Source of the DNA: Sanguinoderma infundibulare
Lineage: Eukaryota > Basidiomycota > Agaricomycetes > Polyporales > Polyporaceae
DNA length: 64,000 nucleotides
NCBI GenBank assembly: GCA_032821775.1
Contig: JAVLRN010000005.1
Location: forward strand, 124,001-188,000
Reading direction: 5' to 3'
Shown here: in pieces, positions 34,316-45,686 of the stretch
Numbering within the stretch: the stretch's first letter is position 1
Layout: each line of letters opens with the position of its first letter
Program-made: the position numbers and the translations under genes
The notes under the pieces: generated by a model
Database searches by the model: none
What the model was told of the DNA's origin: nothing
What the model saw: only the letters and a program-made list of their open reading frames with translations

Positions 34316-37300
34316 CTGCGGTAGCAGAAAGTCAGAGTTAGCCATGGTGAGTTCTTTGTCTCAGGAGCTGCGCGACCATGACATGTCGTGTGAGGAGTGC
34401 CTGGAGTGTGGGAGGACAATGACGAGGAGATGACCTGGCCACATTAATATCCGCTGCGCTAATTTTCAAGTTCACAGGTTCTCTGCCCTCCAACATGCCC
34501 TGCAGATGAGAATCGTGCCAAACAGAAGGCTCCCGGCTCCCGTGCGCACATACACCAAAACTGGTTCCGAGTTAATAGGTCCCGACTGCTGGCATGTGGA
34601 GTTTCGGCGATGAACACGAGAAGCTGGTTGTGCATCGCAAAGCGACACACATCTCCCAGACAACTCCCACAAGACCCGTCAAGTCTCCCGGCCGGGACGT
34701 TTAAAATCGTCCCGGCTGGGAGCGATGTCCTCCAGCGCAACCACGTCTTCCCCGACATCAAACGCCAGCTGCAAAGACAATCGCGGTCATGGAACACGCC
34801 ATCAAGGAGCTTCCGCACGCGATCTGGCCTATCCCCAAAGACTTTGACAGCGGCTGCAAGCAGCTCTATGGCCCCGGCGCCATGAACGGCTACAACATCG
34901 GGGCCGACAACGCTGAAGATGACCGCGCTGCAAGAGGACTAATCCTGCGATGACTGCAGTATCCGCAGCGAGGACGCAGTATATACTCGTGTCTTCCGCA
35001 AAAATAAAATGATGCATGGGGATTCAATTGAAACGAGGATGCACAGAGCTTGAACGAGAATGCAAAGATCGAAGAGGGAGTGGGAAACGAAACATGGACT
35101 GGATACTCACGGGCGTAGAGTTGCAGCTTGTAGTGCGCCTTGAAAATGGACTGGTAGGTGTAGCCGGCAGTGCAGCGATAATGAGAAGGCATGGAGGAGA
35201 GGGGGCGAGCCCAGGGGGAGAGCCAGGGGAAGGATGGGCAGTGAGGAGAGGGGAGAGAGGAGAGAGGGATTGTTGTCGTGCGCTGTCAACAATCTGCCTA
35301 ACCAGGCACAAAGTGTCACACCATGCTCGGATCATAACATGTACGTATCACGCACCACTTCTAAGACGTTCCACGTATTGCCTGGGTGTGCAATTGATTT
35401 ATTCAGGCCCCGGATCAACGAAACCGCAAATCCAAAAAATCATACCATCCGGGCAAGCGACAACCGCGGACGGCGGCCCAGCAATGCCGAGTCCGACAAT
35501 CTCCCATTCAACATATGATCCAGAGCGTCGGGCCCGCCCACACCATCAACCATACACAACAGTAAATGTCACTCACCCCGCTGTTCCGTCCATATCCAAT
35601 TTCGCTTATTGCTCTGTGTTCCGGGCGCAGCGTCCGAGTCCGTCGCATCGGTAACTTCACCCTGATCTCCCGAGTGCGATCTCGGCCGTCCTGTCGCCCT
35701 GCAATTGTTAGCGCGTCGAGCATGTTCCCCTCCAGCCACTCGAAGAGATTGAAGTACAGCACGGAGCGGCCAAACATGTCTGTGAGGGAGTCGTTGCGCA
35801 GGAGCTGGCTGCTGACAAAGTTGAACCGTCGGCGGAGGTGCGTGGGAGAAGGTCGCTGTGAAGGTGCATGATACTTTCTCACCGGCAGTCTTGAAACCGC
35901 GATCAAATCGCGCATTTCCCACTGCACCCACCGGCAGCTGAAGCCCTCGCGATCATCGCGGCCAGTGCCGAGGAGCGTACAACGCTCAGTTTCCCATTGT
36001 GCGCGGAGCCCTGCTGAGAGAGATATAGTAGATATCAGTGGTGTGCCCGCCCGACAAAAAAACCATTCGTGCCCACTTGTACCCCATTGCGCCGACATGC
36101 AATTGAACAGGCTCATCTGAGCTCGCCTCAGGCCACCGGACAGCCATACGAGACTGAACTCCAGGAGTCGAGAAATTGTGTCTGGTCCGACGGAGAGGCT
36201 ATCACGCGGTAGGCATTTTCAAATCGGGTGGACGGGCCCGGGAGCGATCGCGAACAATGCTGCGGCGCCTGGAAAGCATCGCAGCCCATACTCAGTTGTC
36301 GTCCCGCGCTACTATCCTCTCCGGAAGGTCATGCAGGAAGGCCAGGATCCGGCATCGCGCAGTTGGCGGCCGGAGAGCCTCGTGGGTTTTGTGGTTGGGA
36401 GACTACGGCCAGCACGGGACGGAGTGTCTATTCCTCGAGCACGACGTCCCGGACTCCGCAGTGCGTGCAGCTGGCCCGCTTTCCTGCAGCAGGACGCGCC
36501 GTGGACCGATTCAGCTGGGAGGGAGGGCCGAGTGTACATGCGCGAAGGCCGCATAGCGCGACATGGTTTCATGTAAGTTGTCGACGTCCTTATTCTGTTT
36601 CAGAGGCATGAGAGATGACGGGCATTCTGTCAGACAGTGAGTCTTCGTTGATACCGGTGCGCATCGTCATTATCACGAGGGCCGAGATTAGTGTTGCCTT
36701 GGACATGCTTTTCACCGCCAAGTTCATCAGGTATACTCAAACATGAGGTAGAACCGGGGAAAGATGACCATGGCATGCTTACGTATTTCATGCTATCTGA
36801 TTCGGTGTCATTGTATTTTATTTGTGCTTTGATCTGCGTTGTTGGCCGTAGTTGGCGGGGTGGACGCTCCCGCGCCGCCATTCTGTCACCGCGGTAATGT
36901 TCGCGCATCATTGGACGGTCTCTTCTTCTGCTTGGAGGGTCGGGTTGGATGAGGGTTTGAATGGGTAAGACGAGGAGACGCACCCGGAGAGTCTGAGATC
37001 CACGCCAGCACTCCCTTATGCATCATTCAGAGTTGCAACATCCGTCGTGTCCACCCCAGACTGTGGCTGCTACTATTTGCTGCACGATCCCTGTAGGGTT
37101 TTAAAAGTCACATTAAAGAGCCAGGATGACCGCCGAGGGCGGAGGAGGGGCGGGAGAGCAGATGTGCCACCCGGGCTCGCCCACCGACGAAAACCGCCAA
37201 GACACAATTTTCAAAAAGTCGTCCCGGGACAGTACAAACGCTTCACAAGCATTGTACACAATCCCCCGAGCCCGTAGAAACAGTCCGCTCGGCACTCGGG

Positions 37301-38198
37301 CACGAACTGGCGGCGGGAGACGGCGCGCATTTTCGGCCGCCATGAAACCGCACTGAAAACGCGATTTTTTCAACCTCTTCGAATCGCCGCGAAAACTGCA
37401 TCGAAGGTCGAGAAACATGTTCGACTAGATAATAGACTTGATTTCTGGGCGAATAGAGACATACAACATAAGTTACGACAAAAATCGGGAGTCCTGACCT
37501 TCAATATTCGACCTCCCCCGCTCCGAAACGGCCGTATCCACGCCGAAAGGTGCATCGTAGCTCCGCGAACATCTCCCAAAGCGATTACAATCGACGCCCG
37601 GCCCGTCCGAGGCAGAATCGAAAAAGTCGAAAATCGTCGTACAGGGGTCCGCCTCCTTGGGCAGCAAACTCGAAACGGCTTTGACGGCCGCAACGACAAG
37701 TGCAGATGGTGCAGACGTCTTCCGGAATCCGCGAAACCCAATTCGGCCGGCGTGAATGGTCGGCGTTCAGGAGATATGACACATTTTCTGGGGGCGGCGG
37801 CCGAGCATCCGCCGCGACCGAGGCCAGAACTCATCCCTGCCACGCCGACGGTTGGATGGCGTTCGTAGAGGACGTAGGCCGTTCTGTGATCGCCGTTTGA
37901 CGGCGAGGCAGCTTCGGTTTCGTCAACTTCGAGAACCACGACGAGGTTCGGCGAGGGCGGGCGAGAGACAGGGCTGGGCTACCGGCGGCCACGTCCCATC
38001 TGTAATTATTTGTGCCGTGCATAGGCGTGTGTTTGGGATAGGCGGGAGAGCTGGGAGATGGAGGGCGCTCGCTTGCGGGAGGCGAGACGGGACGCCGGGG
38101 ACGCGAGCGTTATGACGGCCGGGTCTCGGAAAGAGACCTGACAGGTGGCATGACGGCGAGGGCGAGTCCGCGGTCTGCGCACGGACTCCGATAGAGGG
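34316..38198. other. Unassigned segment of unit (copy 4)
   Basis: Counterpart of 499-4287. At 34795-34990 it matches copy 1 and keeps CpG sites that are changed in copies 2/3. It carries extra sequence around 34548-34570 and 35385-35460 not in the other copies. No intact gene. Confidence 0.45.
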
Positions 38199-38205
38199 TA
38201 TAAAG
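38199..38205 (+). promoter_or_regulatory. TATA box of plus-strand leader (copy 4)
   Basis: TATAAAG, same context as copy 3, with ATG at 38231 and donor GC|GTACGTACTCAC downstream. Confidence 0.45.
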
Positions 38206-38547
38206 GCTGTAAAGAAAGGGGGAGGACGGCATGAGTGTCGTGCATTGCCCCCCCGCCATCTGCGTCCTCACCTCGTCTTCGTTCACTGCGTACGTACTCA
38301 CCTCACATGTGTTCTCCCCGTTGCTGACTGCGTCTTTGCCCTCCACAGGCTCGTATCGCGGTGGCCTGGTGGTCCCGGGTGGCGTCGGTCGTGCCGACTG
38401 CCGTCGTCGACGTCCGAACAGGCGGGTGGCGAGCTGCGTGGAGGGCGCCGACGCAGAGATCGTCGTCGTCCAGGACGACTTCTGGTCGATCATCTTGCCC
38501 CAGTAGCCGTCGCCGATCGTGCCCCGGCACTGCGCGAGGTACGTCGA

Positions 38548-40338
38548 CTACGTATTCTGCAAGCCCGTCAGCTTCGGCAGGAACTCGGTGTCGTCGAACG
38601 CTTTGAGCAGCATCTCGAACCCGCCCTTCTCGTACGCCTCGAGCACCGCCGCGCTGCAGCCCGTGCAGCGGTCGCACGCCGCGCCGACGATGGGCACGTT
38701 CCGGAACCGCGCGAGGAAGCCGCGCAGCTGGTGCGGGACCAGCCCGAGGATGGACTCATGGCCGTTGCTGGCACTGTCGGTCGCGGTTTGTGCCTGCGGT
38801 GGGGGCAGAAGCTTTGATGCTACACAGGTGTACGCGTTAGCATATGTGCCAGCTCGAATAACACTACACGTACCCCTCGGGATGCCGGATCAGCGACACG
38901 AGCAGCTCAACGGTCGTCGACGCCGTGATTGGCGCGAGACCGGGTCGGGTAACCGTGCACATCTGGTCGAGCGTCCTGTCCGTTAGGGACTTCGCGCAGG
39001 GTATTAGCACGTAGCAGCCATTGAGGCAGCCGATATGAGAAGAAAGACGACATCGTGCTCGTCAAAGAGCTTCTCGAGCGTCGCGACATCTTTCTTCGTC
39101 TGTTCGACTGACGCCGCTGGGACCGGGTGGCCGGGCATCGGCAGGATGGACAAGTTGTGGCCAGTGGCGATTTGAGCGGTTGTCAGTGCAGTCGAGTGAG
39201 ATAAGGAGAAAAAAACAACGCACGACACCGGGGAAGATCTTCTTAAGCTTCTCGGCTGCGCAGGCCGCCTTTAGTTTTTCGCTGTCCAGGCAGTCCTCGA
39301 AGTCAAACAGCGGTTGACGAACAGGGTTCGAGAACGAGACCCGCGCCGAGTCGACGAACGTGATCGTCCGCACTCCCCATCCCTATACATGTCTTCAATC
39401 AGTTCACAGACTTTGCCGAGACGCGGTGTATTACCATGAGCGTGCGGGCGACATAACACCCGAGCGTCCCCGCACCGAGCAGCAAGCACCGCGTGTTCGC
39501 GACCTTCTTGAGGTCGAGTGCCGGGAGGATGCGCCATCGCATGAGCTTCAAGTTAAGATCGACGGCGTGGTGCGCAAGCCCACCGCCGTGCATCGGTCCC
39601 GCAATACGCCCTCACTAGAGAGGCATACGCACATTGTTGGGTCCATCATCGGCGCGAGGTCCGCAACACGAGCTCCGAGCTTGCCTTGTATATCCGACTG
39701 CGCTCAGCTTGTCGGCAGCCTCACCCGCGCCCTGCTTCACGACCGAAAACTGACTCTTCCATCCGCCCGCCGCAGAGTCGTTGTCGCGCCAGCAGAGGAT
39801 GCGGAACCCTTGGGCGGCGTCCTTGGAATAGAGCGCGCGGAGGTACGCGAGGAGGTTGCGGAGCGGCCAGCCAGGGTTGGTGGGCACGCCGGAGGGTCGA
39901 CTTAGCCGATCGCGCGCTCGGAAAGGGGGACGTTGGCGAAGAACGAGACATAGTCCTCGACGGGGGCAGTCGATGTCTTGGCTGCGGAGATGGGCACGAG
40001 GAAGAATGCACCCGGGGACGGGTGCAGTTGCGATTGAATTGCAGCGAGCTGGTAGGGGTGGGGGCGTGTGCCTAAGGAACGGGGAGAGACGATCGCGAAG
40101 ATCGAGGACGCACAGTGTCAGTCTTATCGAAAGCGTCGCCACCGACGGTCAAGTTGCAACTGAGGGCGATTTCGTTGCCAGTCTCGCGATCCTTGACGGT
40201 ACGGCCTGGTGTGTACGTCGCGGTGAGGGGCAACGCATCGTATGAGAGATGGAGGACGTCGATCTTGGGGTCGGTGAGCGCATGCCAGAAAGCAGGCTGG
40301 ACGAGCGACTGGAACGGAGCAAACTGGACGATCGGCAT
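38548..40338 (-). pseudogene. ATG7: ATG7 pseudogene, copy 4
   Basis: Start MPIVQFAPF at 40338, stop TAG at 38548. It retains [69 protein letters not shown] (catalytic Cys, no nonsense codon) and the C-terminal VPHQLRGFL block. It lacks the same 192-bp segment as copy 3, so DSRESRW, which contacts the nucleotide, and the zinc-site CYYC motif are missing and the intron donor is destroyed. The frame is also shifted at the GFVDP segment. Closest to full Atg7 of the four but still not functional. Confidence 0.87.
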
Positions 40339-40530
40339 CCCGATCCCAACCGTGGGCGGTTGGCAGGCGAAGCCAGAGACGCAGGCGTGTGTCAAGAGCA
40401 GCGAGGGCGAGCCTGGAGACTAAATAGCTGAGGCTTGGCTGAGGCTGAGAGCTCGCTCGTAGCCTCCTTCGCCGCCCTGGCCCGCCCAAAGCTGCTGCCT
40501 CGCGGGTGACACCATCGCGGAGTGACTCCT

Positions 40531-41394
40531 TCACGTGGCCGTGACGTGCAGGCCCAGAAGGGAAACCGTCCAACTCAACTCAACCCCGGTGTTCGTCTCT
40601 TGCACTCTATGACCAATTCCGACCAGCGCGCAGAAGATCTGCCAAGTGAACAACGGCATGCATTCGGAGAAGACCCCCGTTTCCGTCCAGAGTCCACGCA
40701 GCGATTCGACAGTGTTTTCCTTCCACCACTGCGCGCGCTCTTCGCATTGGGCACCGCCTGAAACGCACCCTTGCTCACTCTCAGTGGGCAGTGGCATGCA
40801 TACCCCATGACAACCTGTGAAGGCGAGTCGTTGCAATCTATACTGCACGCGTTACCATCCACACAGCTGACTCGCCGACGCGTCTTCGCGCCACCTCGTC
40901 TGCGATCGGTTCCTGATCCCAACGTACGTACGTCATCTACAACTGAAACAACGGGCAGCCTCAGAGCCGCAGACAGTCTTGCTCAATTCTTACACGCTGC
41001 GCCGTAGGCGTCTCCTAGCTACGATGACATCCAAACGCCGCCAATGCTAGCTATTGACGTCGTAATATTGCGTCCCCCCTCGGCTCCTTCGGTGCACACA
41101 TAACACATACCTCTTGGCACGAATACAAGTACTTACCTGTTCTCGATCGTGCCCCCCCCTGCCTCCTTCCTCTCCGCTCTCGGCCTCAGCCAAACCTTCG
41201 CTCTCGCCCACAGGTCCCGCTCCCTCCAGGCCGCGCAACTCCCTCCAGGAATCGTACTGATCGTCTGCGAAGATCACTGTCTGGCGGACGACGCGCTCCG
41301 TGATATCCGGTCCGAGGACGACGAATCCGAGTCCGGCAGTCTAGAAGGATCTCAGATCAAAGTTCCAAGCCTGAAATTCGAACGTAAAAAACAT
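40531..41394 (-). pseudogene. Unrecognised minus-strand gene, copy 4 (internal stop)
   Basis: Counterpart of 6540-7401. Exon 1 starts at ATG 41394, but a TAG replaces the codon after LRSF (plus-strand agtctagaagg at about 41338). The terminal block EERAQWWKENTVESLRGLW and ALVGIGHRVQETNTGVEL ending in TGA at 40531 is intact. Confidence 0.4.
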
Positions 41395-41507
41395 CTTGCA
41401 GCTGCACCGCCACAGCGAGCTCTCCTCCTCGCCACTTGCCAGTCCTTTGTCGACACCGACCTACCCTCGACACTCGACTCTCGACACCCCACACTCGACC
41501 AGCCAAG

Positions 41508-41593
41508 ATGATATTCATGCAAGCAAACAACAACCCAAACGTCGTCGCCGAACGCTTCCTCGCCGGCCTCCGCCGCGGGGAGTACCAGCTCGG
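41508..41593 (+). CDS. Putative 5' coding exon upstream of F-box gene (copy 4)
   Basis: Same peptide as copy 1 and the same consensus donor. Downstream, the leader before the F-box frame has lost about 7 bp near 42090 relative to the other copies. Confidence 0.45.
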
Positions 41594-42119
41594 GTGAGTG
41601 TAAATTTGTGGCTGTTGCGAACATGATGTATCACGAAGCTCTCGTATATTCATATCCGACAAGCAATGGGCGTGACAGATTGTCGAGCTGAAGTGCAAGT
41701 TGGAGTAGACCTAGGCCTGATAGACGTACGCGTCTTGCTGTCGAGTACGTTGAGTGCCACCGTGCCGTCATGTCATCCACGGATCCCCCCTCGCACTTTG
41801 AACCTCCCCCAAAAACCGCTTTCAGGTCGCTCAGCGGCAGAGCCCAGCGCGAGCCCCTATTTGACAGTGAGGCCCCCCGCGCGCAATGTTTTCTCCTGCT
41901 ATCCTTCGCTGTCCATCTCCTTTTGCCTCACTGTCACGTCGTGGCTCGGATCGCGCTCGGTTGATTACCGACATGAACCGGTCTGTTGAAAGCGGTCCTA
42001 GTGATTTCCAAACGGCCGTATTCGATTTCATGCCCAGTCACTCACTCACATGACCCATCCGGACGCAACAGGTTCGACACAGTACGTTCTTCCCGTACGC
42101 CTCAAAGAGAAACCGAAGA

Positions 42120-42963
42120 ATGAGCACTCACGGTACGGGTTTCGTTTCGCTTCCAGAGCTCAAAGACCTCAACATGACCGTCACCCTCCTCCTCGCCTTC
42201 ATCCGCAACAAGATGAACGTCTACGCGCCCATCAACGCCCTCCCCCCCGAGCTCCTCCAGCTCGTCTTCCAGCACACCACCCGCCCCGCGCTCACCTCCC
42301 TCCTCCAGTTCGACGCGCGAGGCCCCGGCCCGAGCGCGCGCATGCACGACGAGATCAAGACGAGGCTCGCGCTCACGCACGTCTGCCGCCGCTGGCGCGC
42401 CGTCGCGCTCGGCATGGGCCCCCTCTGGACGCTCGTCGACGAGGAATGGAATCCCGAAGCGTCCTCCGCCTTCCTCGCCCGCTCAAAAGCCGCGCCGCTG
42501 CACGCGCACGTCACCTACGCCCCCTCCCGCGCCGTCGCCGTCCCCCTTGACACCGCGCTCACCCCGCACGCCGCCCGCCTTCGCTCGCTCGCCTTGACAC
42601 TGCCCGCCGAAGAGCGCTCCACGATCCTGTCCGCGTCGACGCCCGCGTTCGCGTTCGCCGCACCCAACCTCTCCACGCTCGCGCTCACCACGCACTGCGC
42701 GCCGTTCGACGACCGCCGCCCGCTCGTCGACCTCGGCGCGCCCCGCCCGCTCTTCGCGCACGGCCCGCCGCCGCCCAACCTGCGCCGGCTCCTCCTCCGC
42801 AACATGTGCTGGATCCCGCACGCGCCCTACGACGCCCTCACGCACCTCTTCCTCACCGAGGGCACCTCCATCCCGCTCCGCGCGCTCCTCCGCTTCCTCG
42901 GCCGCTGCGCCGCGCTCGAGGCGCTCGTCCTCGTCGACGTCAACATCTCCGGCTCCGCGACGC

Positions 42964-43000
<37 letters not shown>

Positions 43001-43862
43001 AAACGAAAACGACGACGAAGAGGGCCGGGTCCGGGTCGTGCGGCTGCCGCGCCTGCGACGGTGCACGCTGGGCATCGGGGGCGCGCTGCTGAACATGCGG
43101 AGCGTGCTGCAGCACGTCGAGCTCCCCGCGGGCGCGACGCTGAGGGTGAGCGGCGGCAAGGCGTTCCACGCGCTCTCGCACCTGCAGCCGTTCCCGGACC
43201 TCGCGTTCGCGCGCGCGCTCGACACGCTCTCCGTCGACTTGAGCCCGCGCTGCGGCCGCGGCGGTGGGGGGGTCGTGATCCGGGCGTCCGGGCCGCCGTG
43301 CGGGGGAACCGCCGAGGGACAGGGACCGGGGCTGCTGCTGGACCTGCCGACGTACCGAGGGAGCGCGGGGGAGAGCAAGGCGATGGGGGCGCTCATGCGC
43401 TCGCTCGTGCCGTTCGAGCGGCTCGTGGAGGTGCGCTACCGGGTGGGCGCGCACCAGCGGGAGCCGATGCACGTCCTTGGGGACGCGGAGATGCCTGCGC
43501 TGCGGACGTTCTGCCTGCAGGTCGAGCGCGGCGGCGGGGACGAGGAGGATGTGCCGCCTGCGTTTGTGGATGCGGTGAGGGCGTGCCTGGGGAGGTGTCC
43601 GGGGCTGTCGATGGGAATGGGGGAGCTGGAGGTGTGGGCGTCGGGGGACGGGGAGCTGCCGGGGAGGATTGCGTTGGACGGCTTGGCGAAGGTCGTCGTG
43701 CATTGCGGCGGCAGGGGCGGGGACAAGAGGTTGCCGGGCGAGGCGGCGCTGCGGGAACATGTGGGGGACGTCGAGGTGTGCGGGAGGTGTGCTTGCACGC
43801 CGCCGTCGATGACGATGCCGGGCACGGATGTCGACTGGGTCGAGTACCCGTACGAGTGGTAG
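42120..43862 (+). CDS. F-box protein, copy 4 (580 aa)
   Basis: Same F-box and leucine-rich layout. It carries one extra Asn-Asp pair in the acidic run, a shorter Pro-Gly run (GQGPG), and substitutions such as FIRNKMNVYAPIN and LTSLLQF. No frame-breaking change in 1.7 kb despite clear divergence from copies 1/2, which supports purifying selection or repeated conversion from an intact donor. Confidence 0.85.
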
Positions 43863-44037
43863 CTGGTCCCTGGCGCATTGCCACTGATAAATTGTGGGGA
43901 GGCGGCGGCCGGTCAGCAAGCGTTGTGCGATACCGGGAGGCGGAAGTTAACACAACGTTGCGGTGCCCTATCGGACAGACGCACCATCTTTGACTTGGGA
44001 GTTCGCTAACTTACAGCCATCGTCGGAGCGCGGAGGA

Positions 44038-45245
44038 CGGTCGTGTTTGTCGAGAATGTGTCGTGCGGGGCTGCGGACATAGAGTAGAGTTGACGAGCGC
44101 GTCCTGAAACCATAGTTTACTTTGCCCTGGGCGGTAGGGTAGAAGATGTGGATCCGGTAATACAAAGCGTAGTATCTGTTTCCTGTTATAGCAGCACGTT
44201 CCATGGACCACTAACGTACACACCATTCTTGACGATGCTCGACTTGTTCCGAGTCGTTTCCACGTCGTCCAAGAGATGGGAGGCGATTACGAGAGGAGGA
44301 ATACAAGGAAGGCTGCGAGGCCACTGTCAGGGCAGGGACGCCCCGGGATGGTATTGAGAAGCCGTTGGGAGAAGGCGGTGTGCCGAGGGTTGAAACGTTT
44401 GAGGATCGCAGAAGGATGTGGTGATTGCGTCCGATGTTCGTGTGCTTCTCGAGCTGTCGGAGACGGTGCCAGGCTCGGTGTCTCACAGGATTTGGATGGA
44501 TGACCGGCGCGACTGCGCGCATGATTTGTCGGAAGGAGATGCCCGGCGGGGGCATCATGCTACCAATATCTTTGAGCTTGGAGTTTTGTTGCGGTTGCAA
44601 CTATCAGGTGTCGCGTCCGGCTCTAGACTTTGAGGACGATCCAGAGTAAGATGATGGTCGGCGTGAGAGCACGTATGTAGTAGCGAGCTCGTCAGAAGCG
44701 ACGGCGCACAGTCAGACGACGCCCGCGGATGCGAGAGAGGCTTCGACAAGGAGCGAACTGTGGCTTTGCTGTGGCTTGAAGAGCGTGCAGGCGCCGAAAA
44801 CATCGGAAATCGGGAGAAGGGTGTGCGAAAAGCCGCGGGGGATGGAGGCAGGCGGGGCCTAGACCGTGCCTACCCTGGGTCTGGAGCCCAGACCGGCCTC
44901 CGCCGCGCCTTCTCTCGGTGTGTGCATCTGCTGTCGGTGCTGATGCAGATGAGCAATCGCTCGCGCGGTCCACTACAGACCCGCTCGTTATGCACGACGG
45001 TGGGGCGCGCCCACCGACGACGTGAGGCTGGCAGGGAGGGCTGTCCTAGGATCGGAAGATTGCGGCCATCGATAACGGAAGGAGCATGCAACGCGTGTTC
45101 GTGCGCGGCGATGGCGACGGGGAGACACGGGCGATGTTGTGGGTTGGGTTGGGGTTTGGAGCAGAGGAAAAGGAGGCGAAGCTTGTTTTGAAAGTGGTGA
45201 GATCTGGAGGAGTTTCGCGGTACCTGATTGTTTGACTGCGAGGGT
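44038..45245. other. Single-copy sequence right of the array, unassigned
   Basis: Starts exactly where copy 4 stops matching other units. A minus-strand open frame at 44211-44600 (129 codons, starting MQPQQNSKLKDIGSMMPPP) and another at 44692-44973 have no recognisable family or clear splice sites. The motif GGCCTAGACCG occurs at 44856 and again at 45272. Probably intergenic. Confidence 0.4.
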
Positions 45246-45328
45246 GGCAGGGCCTGGACCGGGGCGGGGAAGGCCTAGACCGCTTCGGGCTGCAAAACTC
45301 AACACCATGCGACGGTCCAGGCCCTGCC
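45246..45328. promoter_or_regulatory. Perfect 16-bp inverted repeat upstream of SKN7
   Basis: GGCAGGGCCTGGACCG at 45246-45261 is repeated in inverted orientation at 45313-45328 with a 51-bp spacer. It lies about 360-440 bp upstream of the SKN7 start codon and could be a palindromic binding region or a cruciform/hairpin. A related GGCCTAGACCG lies inside the spacer. Confidence 0.6.
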
Positions 45329-45686
45329 GGTCCCTCTTGTGCTTGCGCGGGTGCGAGAGGGCGCTGAGCAGTGGACAGAGGTCGTTTGGGCTGCATTGAC
45401 GGCCGGGGAGGCTGCACGATCGGGGAGGACGCGCTGTGGGCGGAATTCAGACCCCGCGGAGGGATTGGAACTGCGCAGAACTGAAAATGGGCGCGGGAAA
45501 GGGGATAAAGACGGCGGGGACGGAATTGATGTGGTTCCAAATGGGGGAAGAGGTCCTTCCTGTAATGGTGCGAAACTCGGCGGAGGGGAGGGGAATAGGG
45601 AGCCCGGGAGTCTCGACGGAGTGGGATATCAACTTGGACCTCGTCTGTCCTCCTCCTCCTCAACCCCTCATAACAGTCCAGGCCAG

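Larger units (their letters stand above)
33800..44037. repeat. Tandem array unit, copy 4 (10.24 kb, terminal)
   Basis: Last and most diverged copy. It matches the other units up to 44037, about 175 bp after the F-box stop codon, and then changes to unrelated sequence. The segment equivalent to 10064-11260 of copy 1, holding the 3' half of the phosphatase gene, does not follow. Copy 4 keeps several ancestral states lost elsewhere, such as an unbroken 3' splice site before the phosphatase signature exon. Confidence 0.95.

Noticed and set aside
1..44037. Array explained as transposon or rDNA
   Set aside because: No transposase, reverse transcriptase, terminal repeats or rRNA. The units carry ordinary intron-containing host genes.
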